A stretch of 64,000 nt of DNA from Bradyrhizobium sp. Tv2a-2 (GTDB taxonomy: Bacteria > Pseudomonadota > Alphaproteobacteria > Rhizobiales > Xanthobacteraceae): assembly GCF_000472425.1 (NCBI RefSeq), contig NZ_AXAI01000001.1, positions 310,001-374,000 on the forward strand, read 5' to 3'. Positions 44,693 to 53,769 of this stretch are shown piece after piece. The position numbers and the translations under genes are program-made. Position 1 is the first letter of the stretch. Each line of letters starts with the position of its first letter. The notes under the pieces were generated by a model. That model searched no databases. It had not been told where the DNA came from and worked only from the letters and a program-made list of their open reading frames with translations.

Positions 44693-45949
44693 TCAATACT
44701 TCTCGAGCGAGCGGCCGACCGTATCCGTCAGATCCTTTGCCGCCGGCACCTCGGTCGAGAAATAGCCGGCCGCCTTCTTGGCGGCGATTTCGACATGGGC
44801 GTCGGCCGGGATCAATTCCAGCGGGAGCGGCACGCGCTCGACAATGTCGATGCCCTGCCCGGTCAGCGCGTCATATTTCATGTCGCTCATCGACAGGAAG
44901 CGATCGATCCGCTTCAAGCCGAGCCAGTGGATTACATCCGGCATCAATTGCTGGAAGCGCGCGTCCTGGACGCCGGCAACGCATTCGGTACGCTCGAAAT
45001 AGGCGGCCGCCGCGTCGCCGTCCTCCTGGCGCTTGCGCGCGTTGTAGACCAGGAATTTCGTAACCTCGCCGAGCGCGCGGCCTTCCTTGCGATTGTAGAC
45101 GACGAGGCCGAGCCCGCCCTCCTGCGCGCCTCGCGCGCATTCCTCGATGCCATGAATGAGGTAGGGACGGCAGGTGCAGATGTCGGAGCCGAACACGTCG
45201 GAGCCGTTGCATTCATCATGCACGCGGCAGGTGATCCTGGTGCGATGGTCCGGCAGCTTGGCGACGTCGCCGAACAGATAGACCGTGGTGCCGCCGATCG
45301 GCGGCAGGAACACCTGCATGTCCGGCCGTGTCACGAGTTCGGGGAACATGCCGGCGGTCTGCTCGAACAGCGTGCGTCGCAGCTTGGTCTCGCTGGTGCC
45401 GAAGCGCTGGGCGACACCGGGCAGATACCAGACCGGATCGATCGCGATCTTCACCACCGAGACGCTGCCATTGGCATGCACGACCGTGCCATCCGGCTTC
45501 AGCCGCTTCGCCGCCATCGCGTCGCGGATTTCCGGCAAGTCGAGCCGCGCCCGCGTCACGGCGATGCTCGGCCGGATGTCCGTGCCCTCGGCGATCTCGG
45601 TGCGGAAATTCTCGGCGACCAGATGGCCCCAGGGATCGAGCGCGACGATGCGCGACGGCTCACTCCACTGCGGGAATGGCCCGATGGTCGCGGCCGGAAA
45701 GGTGTTGGTGAGATCAGGACGACGGATGGGATCGAGCGCGCCGGCGGAGACCGCGAGCGCGCGGTACACCGCATAGGAGCCGCCATGGCTGCCGATCACA
45801 TTGCGATCCTGCGGCCGCGACACCGTGCCGATGATCGGCCCGCGCGCACGCGCATCCGCGGCTCCCCAGTGAATCGGGAAGACCGGCTTTCCGCCCGGCT
45901 CCGGATGGGAGGTGAGGCGGATATGGTCGGTGCGGTTCGAACTGCTCAT
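44693..45949 (-). CDS. URC1-type GTP cyclohydrolase II homologue, uracil catabolism
   Basis: 418 residues, twice the length of RibA, with a family-specific N-terminal half (about 1-210). The C-terminal half keeps the RibA signature: the three zinc Cys in HDECNGSDVFGSDICTC and the catalytic VVYNRKEGRALGEVTKFLVYN. This is the URC1 form, which in yeast is essential for uracil degradation and is thought to open the pyrimidine ring at the UMP level. Being adjacent to a URC4 gene, this function is much more likely than riboflavin synthesis. The ATG at 45949 (MSSSNRTDHIRLTSHP) is chosen. Confidence 0.88.
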   Translation of the reverse strand: MSSSNRTDHIRLTSHPEPGGKPVFPIHWGAADARARGPIIGTVSRPQDRNVIGSHGGSYAVYRALAVSAGALDPIRRPDLTNTFPAATIGPFPQWSEPSRIVALDPWGHLVAENFRTEIAEGTDIRPSIAVTRARLDLPEIRDAMAAKRLKPDGTVVHANGSVSVVKIAIDPVWYLPGVAQRFGTSETKLRRTLFEQTAGMFPELVTRPDMQVFLPPIGGTTVYLFGDVAKLPDHRTRITCRVHDECNGSDVFGSDICTCRPYLIHGIEECARGAQEGGLGLVVYNRKEGRALGEVTKFLVYNARKRQEDGDAAAAYFERTECVAGVQDARFQQLMPDVIHWLGLKRIDRFLSMSDMKYDALTGQGIDIVERVPLPLELIPADAHVEIAAKKAAGYFSTEVPAAKDLTDTVGRSLEKY

Positions 45950-46067
45950 GACCAGGTGTCCCAAAAAGCCAACGGCCCGCCTGTCCGACGGGCCTGGCTC
46001 ATCGCTGTGCTGATGCCGAGGGCCGGGCTCTCAGCCCAAGCCTGCTTCGGAACCATTATCGACTCTA

Positions 46068-46123
46068 TATGTAGCAATATGTAGCAAAACCCCTACAATC
46101 CGCGCTGTATCAATTTATATACA
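46068..46123. promoter_or_regulatory. tandem repeat and inverted repeat upstream of the URC1 gene
   Basis: TATGTAGCAA occurs twice without a gap (46068-46087). Then TGTAT-N8-ATACA (46106-46110 and 46119-46123) forms an inverted repeat in an AT-rich stretch. Both lie 119-174 bases upstream of the URC1 start. They suggest binding sites of a regulator of uracil use; which one is unknown. Confidence 0.4.
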
Positions 46124-46640
46124 ATTCTCAGATCTTATTACAAGGGGAGCTCAGGCCGCTGAAAGGCGACCGCTTTGCTCGCGCTCAAGAGTGAAAGCGG
46201 CATTGGCTGGCATCACGTCTGGTTGACCAGCGGGGCATCCGGGACAAAGCGACATTCAAGGCCTCCCTGCGGAAGGGGTTCGATTGCGTGTAAGCCGAGA
46301 CACATCACCGCTCGCGCGCCTCGCCTGCTTGCCGAGCTTGCTGGCCCGCATATCGCGCGCTGACGGCGAGCCGGTGGCAGCCGATGGCACGTAGTCCAGC
46401 TACCACCATCCGCTCGCAATCGCAGCCGATACAGACGATGCGCTTACTGCGCCGGATGTGGCGAAAATTGATGTCTTCGATAAGCTCCCTGTCGGCAAGC
46501 TGATGTGACACTTTACCGTCAGACCGGTGACATCAAGTGGTTCGCAGCTTCTTTGAGGCGGTTCGGCCGTCCTGCTCAGAGCGCCCTGGAAGTGACCGAA
46601 ACCACTTGCGTTTCCCTGATTTTCGGCATATAAATAATTG
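46124..46640. other. gap without a supported gene
   Basis: About 520 bases before the small gene at 46671. Several short frames are open, the longest on the minus strand (46305-46511; MSHQLADRELIEDINFRHIR...), but none has a good ribosome-binding site, recognisable domain or steady G/C third positions. The stretch may hold decayed coding sequence. No RNA gene was seen. Confidence 0.4.
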
Positions 46641-46670
46641 TTTCTTCTCGCGTTCCGAAGAGGAAACAAC

Positions 46671-46976
46671 ATGGTTGAGTTACATAACTGGCTGACACAT
46701 CAGCACCCGGGTCTTCGGACCTACGTCACCCTTCAGCAAAAGACCAACGAACTCGCGCAGGCCGATCCGGATCACCGCGCAATCTATCGTCTGCTGTCAT
46801 CGATCATCGATCCCTTCATCGACTCCTTTGACGAGGAGCCGCTCCCGGCGGGCGTCGCGGACGCGACCTTCCACCGGCTGATTGAAATCGTGCGCGATGC
46901 CGAGGAGGCGATCACTCTGTCGCCGGATCGGCAGATCGATGCATTGAACAGGATCGCTGGCGTCGAATTGGTCTGA
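46671..46976 (+). CDS. small soluble protein, unknown function
   Basis: 101 residues from the ATG at 46671, which has GAAGAGGA just upstream. The protein (MVELHNWLTHQHPGLRTYVT...) is helical and acidic, without signal peptide or membrane span. Two halves are visible: an N-terminal helix pair rich in Gln and Ala (YVTLQQKTNELAQADPDHRA) and a C-terminal helix pair (ADATFHRLIEIVRDAEEAIT). I do not recognise the family. It stands alone between the uracil genes and the XRE regulator. Confidence 0.65.
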   Translation: MVELHNWLTHQHPGLRTYVTLQQKTNELAQADPDHRAIYRLLSSIIDPFIDSFDEEPLPAGVADATFHRLIEIVRDAEEAITLSPDRQIDALNRIAGVELV

Positions 46977-47063
46977 TCCGACAAGCGCGGATAGGCGATT
47001 TCCACCGGACTTCGCCTCTTGCGCATGTTTACGCTTCCCTGGTCGCGTCAAATCATATAGGCC

Positions 47064-47092
47064 TGTCTCAAATATTAGACATGTTTGAGACA
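47064..47092. promoter_or_regulatory. operator-like inverted repeat at the XRE regulator start
   Basis: TGTCTCAAA-N11-TTTGAGACA is a perfect 9-bp inverted repeat ending 12 bases before the ATG at 47105. The outer GCC/GGC flanks are also symmetric apart from a small shift. An earlier ATG at 47081 lies inside it. Autoregulation by the XRE protein is the simplest reading. Confidence 0.7.
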
Positions 47093-47104
47093 GAAGGCCT
47101 CTGC

Positions 47105-48025
47105 ATGATAGCTGACCGCTTCGCCGAGATCGGCGGGAGGCTGCGCGCCTATCGGATGGGCCGGGGACTTGCGGCCGAGCAAGTGGCCGAGCGGCTCGGC
47201 GTCTCGCGCGCGGCCGTCTATCGCATCGAGGCCGGCGAGGTCGTCAAGATCGAGACGCTCGAGCGTCTTGCGGGCGTGCTCGAAACCTCCGTGGGCTCGC
47301 TGCTCGGCCTCGGTGTCGAGTACTATGCGAAGGCAACCAGCTATTTCGAGCGAATGCGGCAGATCGAGCAGAAGTCCGAGCAGGTCGTCGCCCACTTCCC
47401 GCCGCTGTCCTACCTGCTGACTTCAGACAATTATGCAAAGCACCTGAAGCAGACGCTGATCGAGGCGGCGCCCTCTTCGATCGACGGGCCCAGCGCATAC
47501 GAGGCCGAGATCGACGCAATCATCGCCGTGCTCGATGAACGCAAGGAGGCGCGCAAGCGCCGGCATCTCAGTGTCGTCAACTTCGTGAGCCAGCCCGAGA
47601 TCGAGCGCTGGCTGAAGCTTGGCCTGGTCGGCCGCTTCGATTTGCAGGGCGAGGAGGTGGTCGCGCGCAGGCAAGCCGCGCGCGCCGAAGTCGAACACCT
47701 GATCAAGCTGATCGAGTCGGAGCCGATGGGCGTGCAGATCGGCCTGATCGAGGAGACGCTGCCCAACATCACCTTCCAGCTGTTCCGCACCTCGGAGCGC
47801 ACCCTGCTCGGCTTGAGTCCATTCCGACTTGGCGGCGACCTCCCGAACATCCGCACCGGCGTAGCAATGCTGACCGCGGACGAGGAGCCGGTGCGTCTCT
47901 ATGAACAGCTGGTCGAAAAGCTCTGGCGCCGCGCCCACAAGGGCCGCGAGGCTGCGGCGCAGCTGCGCATGATCGTCGAGCGATCCGGGATCATCGCGCC
48001 CGGCGCGCGAAAAGCGTTGGCTTAA
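47105..48025 (+). CDS. XRE-family transcriptional regulator with long C-terminal domain
   Basis: 306 residues. The helix-turn-helix is at about residues 8-65 (GGRLRAYRMGRGLAAEQVAE and RLGVSRAAVYRIEAGEVVKIETLERLAGVL). The remaining ~235 residues (QVVAHFPPLSYLLTSDNYAKHL, SVVNFVSQPEIERWLKLGLVG, ARAEVEHLIKLIESEPMGVQIGLIEETLPN, TFQLFR, GVAMLTADEEPVRLYEQLVEKLW) form an effector-type domain I cannot name, resembling regulators near pyrimidine or transport genes. AGAAGG lies 8-13 bases before the ATG at 47105. It converges with pyrC (37 bases between the stops). Confidence 0.88.
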   Translation: MIADRFAEIGGRLRAYRMGRGLAAEQVAERLGVSRAAVYRIEAGEVVKIETLERLAGVLETSVGSLLGLGVEYYAKATSYFERMRQIEQKSEQVVAHFPPLSYLLTSDNYAKHLKQTLIEAAPSSIDGPSAYEAEIDAIIAVLDERKEARKRRHLSVVNFVSQPEIERWLKLGLVGRFDLQGEEVVARRQAARAEVEHLIKLIESEPMGVQIGLIEETLPNITFQLFRTSERTLLGLSPFRLGGDLPNIRTGVAMLTADEEPVRLYEQLVEKLWRRAHKGREAAAQLRMIVERSGIIAPGARKALA

Positions 48026-48062
48026 TTCGGCTTGGCGTCGTCGCGATCGTCGCGGCCGCCCG

Positions 48063-49151
48063 TCATGGCGAGACCTCCCCGACCGACCACGGCAGCGTCT
48101 CGCCGCCCTGGAACACCACGACCTCGGTATCCTCCACAGCGACCGCGGCCATAACAGGCGACTCGCGCCGCTCCAGCACGATTGTTCCGCGGTTGAGTTC
48201 GATCCCGTAGAACCGCGCACCGTTGACCGACGCAAAGGCCTCGAAACGATCGAGCGTGCCCTCCTCGTCGAACACCTGCACATAGGTCTGCAGCGCGGTG
48301 GCGCCGCCGAACACACCGGCCGAGCAGCACTCGGCTTCCTTCGCCGTCCGCCGATGCGGCGCGGTATCGGTGCCAATGAAGAAGCACGCATCACCCGAGG
48401 TCACCGCCTTGCGCAGCGCGAGGCGATGCCGCTCGCGCTTGGCGACAGGCAAACAATAAAGATGCGGACGCAAGCCGCCCTGGAAGATCGAGGTGCGGTT
48501 GATGACAAGATGATGCGGGGTGATCGTACCCGCGGCGCGCGACGCATGGGCGCGGACGATGTCGACGGTCTCGGCCGTGGTGACATGCTCGACCACCACC
48601 TTCAACCCCGCATGCCGCTTCAACAGCGGCAAGAGGCTTTGCTCCATGAAGACGGCCTCGCGGTCGAAAATGTCGACGGCCGGATCGGTTGCTTCGCCAT
48701 GGATCAGAACCGGCATGCCGATCTTCTCCATGCGCTCCAGCACCGGCGCGAGCCCCGGGATATCGGTGACGCCGTAATGGGCGTTGGTGGTGGCGCCCGC
48801 GGGATAGAGCTTGGCCGCGACCCAGGCGCCCTCGGAAAAGCCCTTCTCGATCTCATCCGGCGCGGTCGCGTCGGTGAGATAACAAGTCATCAGCGGCCGG
48901 AAATCCACGCCCTCGGGTCGCGCGGCAAGGATCCGCTCGCGATAGGCAATCGCGCCGGCCACGCGCGTGACCGGTGGCACGAGGTTCGGCATGATGACGC
49001 CGCGCGCGAACTGCGCGGCAGTGAACGGCAGCACCGCCTTGAGCATCGCGCCGTCGCGCAAATGCACATGGAAATCGTCAGGGCGCCGGATCGTGATCCG
49101 GTCCACCCGCTTGCCTGCGGCAGCCTTGTCAAACAGTTCGGTAACGCTCAT
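48063..49151 (-). CDS. pyrC: dihydroorotase
   Basis: 362 residues of the short (class II, E. coli PyrC-like) dihydroorotase type, which closes carbamoyl-aspartate to dihydroorotate in pyrimidine synthesis. Metal-binding HVHLRD, the carboxylated Lys in AAKLYPAGATTNAHYG, His in VLIHGE and VEHVTT, and GTDTAPH are all present. Its closeness to the uracil-degradation genes may be chance or point to pyrimidine-linked regulation. It is the only biosynthetic gene recognised between 41 and 64 kb. Confidence 0.93.
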   Translation of the reverse strand: MSVTELFDKAAAGKRVDRITIRRPDDFHVHLRDGAMLKAVLPFTAAQFARGVIMPNLVPPVTRVAGAIAYRERILAARPEGVDFRPLMTCYLTDATAPDEIEKGFSEGAWVAAKLYPAGATTNAHYGVTDIPGLAPVLERMEKIGMPVLIHGEATDPAVDIFDREAVFMEQSLLPLLKRHAGLKVVVEHVTTAETVDIVRAHASRAAGTITPHHLVINRTSIFQGGLRPHLYCLPVAKRERHRLALRKAVTSGDACFFIGTDTAPHRRTAKEAECCSAGVFGGATALQTYVQVFDEEGTLDRFEAFASVNGARFYGIELNRGTIVLERRESPVMAAVAVEDTEVVVFQGGETLPWSVGEVSP

Positions 49152-49247
49152 CGCACGGCCTCTTCGCTCGCAGCCCGCATTACCGCGATTCCGGCGATGA
49201 AATCACCCAAATTCGTCGCTTCCCTGGCGTTATGCGACAGCGCCGGC

Positions 49248-49808
49248 TTATTTGCGTCCCTGACGCGAGCCGCGCGATCGCGGGGCCGGGGCCGTATCGC
49301 TCCTGGCGCCGAACCGCTTGCGGTTGAAGGCGACGGCGCCGGAACCCGCGACGGCCTCAACATCTTCGAGACGCAGCGGCTTGCCGCCGCTTGTCAGCAG
49401 CTTCGGGTACTCGATCGCGCGGCCGGCCTCAACCTCGCGGAACACCACCTGCGGTCCTGCCGGCTCGGCGAGCCAGTCGTCGCCCCATTTCTTCAAGGCG
49501 AGATAGGCCGGAAAGAAATCGCGTCCCTTGTCGGTGAGGACATAGTCGTAGCGCGAGGAGTGCTCGGGCAACGGCACGCGCTTCATGATGCCGGCATCGA
49601 CAAATCGCTTGAGCCGGTTGCTCAGGATGTTCGGCGCCACACCGATATAATACTCGAATTCGTCGAAGCGCCTGGTGCCGTAATAGGCCTCGCGCAGAAT
49701 GAGGATCGACCAGCGGTCGCCGACAACCGCCATTGCACGCGCCATCGAGCATTGCGCGTTGGCGACACGACCGCTTTTCCTATCGGTGACCGGCTTGGCT
49801 CTCTTCAT
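49248..49808 (-). CDS. HxlR-family transcriptional regulator
   Basis: 186 residues. The winged helix of the HxlR family is at about residues 18-110: CSMARAMAVVGDRWSILILREAYYGTRRFDEFEYYIGVAPNILSNRLKRFVDAGIM (read in parts), with the early Cys typical of the family. A basic, Pro/Arg-rich tail ends the protein. The start at 49808 gives MKRAKPVTDRKSGRV. It lies 56 bases downstream of the CoA-transferase gene on the same strand and may be carried on that transcript. Confidence 0.9.
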   Translation of the reverse strand: MKRAKPVTDRKSGRVANAQCSMARAMAVVGDRWSILILREAYYGTRRFDEFEYYIGVAPNILSNRLKRFVDAGIMKRVPLPEHSSRYDYVLTDKGRDFFPAYLALKKWGDDWLAEPAGPQVVFREVEAGRAIEYPKLLTSGGKPLRLEDVEAVAGSGAVAFNRKRFGARSDTAPAPRSRGSRQGRK

Positions 49809-49864
49809 GACCCGGCCACTATAACCGAACCGGATCCCCGTATGTCCAGCGCGGAGACGGCCGC

Positions 49865-51130
49865 TCAGGCCGCCTGCCCCGGCTGCGGCGGCGGCTTGAG
49901 CGCAGCCTGCGGGTCCCGTGCACGCGGATGCGTGACCAGAACACCCGCGTCGGCAAGCCGCATCAGTTCCGCCTCGGGGATGCCAAGCTCGCCGAAAACC
50001 TCGAAATTGTGCTCGCCCTGGAAGGCGGGCGTTCCGATCGGCGTCAGCTCTTCCGCGGAAAAATGCCAGGGGCGGCCGGGCAACCGGTACTCGCCGCCGT
50101 TGCGATCCGGCACTTGCTGGACCGCGCCCCAATAATCGCTCCAGGGCGAGGCCGCGAGCTCCTTCAGGGAACGGATCTCGCCCATGGCGATCTTGGCCTC
50201 GTCGAACTGCGCATCAAGCGTGGCCATGTCGGGGAAGGTCAAAATCCAGGACTGGATTATCTGATGCAACGCACCGAAATTGAGCCGCCGTGCCGCCGCA
50301 CTCGAGAAGCGCGGATCGTCCAGCAGATCGGCGCGCCGCATCGCGCGCAGCCAGGACGGGAAGGTGCGGCTGCCGACGATGCTGGTGGCGACGGTGAAGA
50401 ACTCGCCGCCTGGCCCGGTGAAGAAGGAGCAGTCAGTGGCGCCGAGGATCGCGGGCTCGGCGCCGATGTCGTCGTCGGAGAGATCGACATGGGCGCGCTC
50501 ATTGACCGCGAGCAGCGTCGCCGCCATCGCGACATCGACATATTGCCCGCGTCCGGTTATTTGCCGGCTGTTGAGCGCGGAGAGGATCGCGATCACCGCC
50601 TGCAAGCCGGCGTAGACGTCCGCATGCGACAGGGCGTCCGTGCGAGCCTCGGCGAGCGCACCGCCATAGTGACGAATGCTGTTTGCGGTGAAGCCAGCCT
50701 CGGCCTGCACCGTGGGCGCATAGGCCATGCGGCTGCGCCATGGACCGCTTTGACCGTAACCGGTGATGGACGCGTAAATCAGGCGCGGATTGCGCTTCGC
50801 CAGCGTCTCGTAATCGAGGCCGAAGAAGCCGAGCGTACCGGCGCGGAAATTTTCAACCACGATATCGGCCGTGTCACACAGCTTGAGCACCAGCTCATAG
50901 GCGCCGGGCAGATTGAGGTTGATGCTGACATTGCGTTTGCCCGCATTCTGCTGCGCGTAGTAGCCCGACATGCCGTCGGTCGAGGGAAAAGCGAAGCGCG
51001 AGACATCAGGGCTCGGCGGCTCGATCTTGACGACCTCGGCGCCGAGATCCTGCAAGGTTCGGGCGCAAAGCGGGCCGGCGAGCACGCGGGAGAAGTCGAC
51101 GACACGAAGTCCGTTGAGGGGGCCGCTCAT
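49865..51130 (-). CDS. CaiB/BaiF-type CoA-transferase
   Basis: 421 residues of family III CoA-transferases, which move CoA between carboxylates. The N-terminus MSGPLNGLRVVDFSRVLAGPLCARTLQDLGAEVVKIEPP is diagnostic, and the catalytic Asp lies in DALSHADVYAGLQAVIAILSAL. The ATG at 51130 follows the enoyl-CoA hydratase stop (51133) by two bases, so the two are translationally coupled. The acid it activates is unknown; a second member of the family lies at 57978. Confidence 0.92.
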   Translation of the reverse strand: MSGPLNGLRVVDFSRVLAGPLCARTLQDLGAEVVKIEPPSPDVSRFAFPSTDGMSGYYAQQNAGKRNVSINLNLPGAYELVLKLCDTADIVVENFRAGTLGFFGLDYETLAKRNPRLIYASITGYGQSGPWRSRMAYAPTVQAEAGFTANSIRHYGGALAEARTDALSHADVYAGLQAVIAILSALNSRQITGRGQYVDVAMAATLLAVNERAHVDLSDDDIGAEPAILGATDCSFFTGPGGEFFTVATSIVGSRTFPSWLRAMRRADLLDDPRFSSAAARRLNFGALHQIIQSWILTFPDMATLDAQFDEAKIAMGEIRSLKELAASPWSDYWGAVQQVPDRNGGEYRLPGRPWHFSAEELTPIGTPAFQGEHNFEVFGELGIPEAELMRLADAGVLVTHPRARDPQAALKPPPQPGQAA

Positions 51131-51132
51131 GG

Positions 51133-51930
<798 letters not shown>

Positions 51931-51995
51931 GCGGACCTCCCATCTGTGCTGGTTAGTGACGCCGGGCGCGTCTTTCCCAGACACTGTAGCGCGTC

Positions 51996-52012
51996 ACTTT
52001 CATTTTGCAAGT
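51996..52012. promoter_or_regulatory. inverted repeat upstream of the hydratase/CoA-transferase operon
   Basis: ACTTTC-N5-GCAAGT (half-sites ACTTKC), 17 bp with an ATTTT spacer, 66-82 bases before the start at 51930. On the minus strand a TTGCAA-N16-TACAGT promoter can be drawn through it. Same overall size as the AGTTCT sites further on, but a different core. The adjacent HxlR gene at 49248 is a candidate binder. Confidence 0.45.
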
Positions 52013-52049
52013 CACGATGTCGGGCGGGATCGCAAGCGCGGCCCGTGGC

Positions 52050-52679
52050 TCAGGAACCCCTGCCCTTCCAATCTGCCAAAGCGATTGCCGGCATTTCGAA
52101 GCGATCCTGGGTCCTGGTGTACCAGCCGCCTTCCATACGGCCGATCAGGTCCAGCTTTTCAGCATCGATGTAGAGCTTTTCGGCGTCTCTCACCGCATCA
52201 TCCCGGACGTGCACGAACAGGATTCTGCCCAGCATCAGGCTGAACGAACCTAGCCGCACCTCCTGCATGAAGCTGCATTCCATCGACACCGGTGCTGCGG
52301 CAATGCGCGGCACGCTGACCCGCGCGCTGGGCGCAAGCGCAAGCCCGGCCTCTTTCGGCTCCTCGACGCCTCGCGGAAAGGCGATGGACGTGATGCGCAT
52401 CTCTTCGGCCAACTGAAACGACACCAGGTTGACCACGAACTCTTCGTTCAGGCGGATGTTGGCGCGGGTGTCCTTGGGCTCGCCCGGCCCCTTGCTGCCG
52501 ATGCCGACGCCGACGGTTGCGGGATCGCTGCCGAAGACGTTGAAGAAGGAGAATGGCGCCGCGTTGACCGAGCCATTCGGGTCGCGTGTCGTGATCCACG
52601 CGATGGGTCGCGGCAACACGGTTGCAAGCAAAAGCTTGTACCGTTCAAGCGGCGCCATCTCGCCAAAATCAAATTGCAT
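52050..52679 (-). CDS. flavin reductase-like FMN-binding protein
   Basis: 209 residues of the split-barrel flavin reductase family: RYKLLLATVLPRPIAWITTRD, GSVNAAPFSFFNVFGSDPATVGVGIG and a C-terminal IGRMEGGWYTRTQDRFEM. Proteins of this subgroup bind FMN; many supply reduced flavin to a partner monooxygenase, others act as oxygen-insensitive reductases. It is the last gene of the acyl-CoA ligase-SDR-nitronate monooxygenase operon, 31 bases after the monooxygenase stop. Confidence 0.88.
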   Translation of the reverse strand: MQFDFGEMAPLERYKLLLATVLPRPIAWITTRDPNGSVNAAPFSFFNVFGSDPATVGVGIGSKGPGEPKDTRANIRLNEEFVVNLVSFQLAEEMRITSIAFPRGVEEPKEAGLALAPSARVSVPRIAAAPVSMECSFMQEVRLGSFSLMLGRILFVHVRDDAVRDAEKLYIDAEKLDLIGRMEGGWYTRTQDRFEMPAIALADWKGRGS

Positions 52680-52710
52680 GCGTCCCTCTCCGCGCCCGCG
52701 CTACCGGCCC

Positions 52711-53721
52711 TCAGGCTACCGCAAGCGCCTTCTCCTTGGCCGGGCTCGCATCCAGGAATCCGGTCAGACGCTGCCGGATGATGCGCTCGGCGTCGCGCAT
52801 GGTGCGGTCGATCAGCTCCTTCACCGTCGGCACGTCGTTGATCAGGCCGACCACCATGCCGCAGCTCCAGGCGCCGGCGTCCATGTCGCCGTCCACCATG
52901 ACCTTGGGATAGACGCCGGCGACCTCGTTCAGAATGTCGTCGATCTTGAGCGCGTTGCCTTTCTCGCGCTCAATCTCGACCAGCCGTTCGACGCCCTTGT
53001 TGGTCAGCACGCGCTCGGTGTTGCGAAGCGCGCGCATCACGAGCCGTGTATCGAGCTCGGTGGCGGCCACGATCGCGTTCTTGACGTTGTCATGGACCGG
53101 CGCCTCCTTGGTCGCAATGAAACGCGTGCCCATGTTGATGCCGGCAGCACCGAGCGCTAGCGCGGCAACGAGGCTTCTGGCATCGGCCATGCCGCCGGAC
53201 GCGACGAATGGCACCCTCAACTCCTCGGCGGCGCGCGGCAACAGGATCATGTTCGGCATGTCATCCTCACCGGGATGGCCGCCGCATTCGAATCCGTCGA
53301 CGCTCACGGCATCACACCCGATCTTTTCCGCTTTGAGTGAATGCCGCACCGAGGTGCATTTGTGGATCACCTTGATGCCGGCCGACTTCAACGCCGGCAT
53401 GTATTGCTCCGGGCTGCGACCGGCGGTTTCGACGATCTTGACCCCGCCCTCCCTGATCGCGGCGATATATTCCGGATAGGGCGGCGAACTCAGCGTCGGC
53501 AGGAAGGTCAGATTGACACCGAACGGCCTGTCCGTCATGTCGCGACAGCGCGCGATTTCCTTCGCGAGCAGCTCCGGTGTTTTTTGCGTGAGGCCGGTGA
53601 TGATGCCGAGGCCGCCGGCGTTCGATACAGCCGAGGCCAGCTCCGCGAAGCCGACATAGTGCATACCGCCCTGGATGATCGGATGTTCGATGCCGAAGAG
53701 TTCAGTGATAGCTGTCTTCAC
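52711..53721 (-). CDS. nitronate monooxygenase / 2-nitropropane dioxygenase-like flavoprotein
   Basis: 336 residues, FMN-binding TIM barrel. Recognisable are HPIIQGGMHYVGFAELASAVSNAGGLGIITG, DAVSVDGFECGGHPGEDD, VPFVASGGMADARSLVAALALGAAGINMGTRF. It resembles the broad NMO/enoyl-reductase-like group; true nitronate activity is not certain. Members are often found in acyl-CoA and aromatic catabolism operons as here. The gene lies between an SDR and the flavin reductase, gaps of 48 and 31 bases. Confidence 0.88.
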   Translation of the reverse strand: MKTAITELFGIEHPIIQGGMHYVGFAELASAVSNAGGLGIITGLTQKTPELLAKEIARCRDMTDRPFGVNLTFLPTLSSPPYPEYIAAIREGGVKIVETAGRSPEQYMPALKSAGIKVIHKCTSVRHSLKAEKIGCDAVSVDGFECGGHPGEDDMPNMILLPRAAEELRVPFVASGGMADARSLVAALALGAAGINMGTRFIATKEAPVHDNVKNAIVAATELDTRLVMRALRNTERVLTNKGVERLVEIEREKGNALKIDDILNEVAGVYPKVMVDGDMDAGAWSCGMVVGLINDVPTVKELIDRTMRDAERIIRQRLTGFLDASPAKEKALAVA

Positions 53722-53769
53722 GAATTGCTCCTGTCGATACGCGGGGACGAACTGGGAAGGAGTGGGCGA

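Noticed and set aside
44693..45949. Riboflavin-pathway GTP cyclohydrolase II (ribA) as identity
   Set aside because: Twice the RibA length, a large extra N-terminal half, and adjacency to URC4 fit URC1; no other riboflavin gene is near.
46305..46511. 68-codon minus-strand frame between the URC1 gene and the small unknown gene
   Set aside because: It has a few Cys residues that look like a metal site, but no ribosome-binding site and no family resemblance; left as unassigned sequence.
48022..48387. 121-codon minus-strand frame overlapping the end of pyrC and ending after it
   Set aside because: Alternate-frame reading of pyrC; only about 14 codons lie beyond the pyrC stop and nothing supports them.
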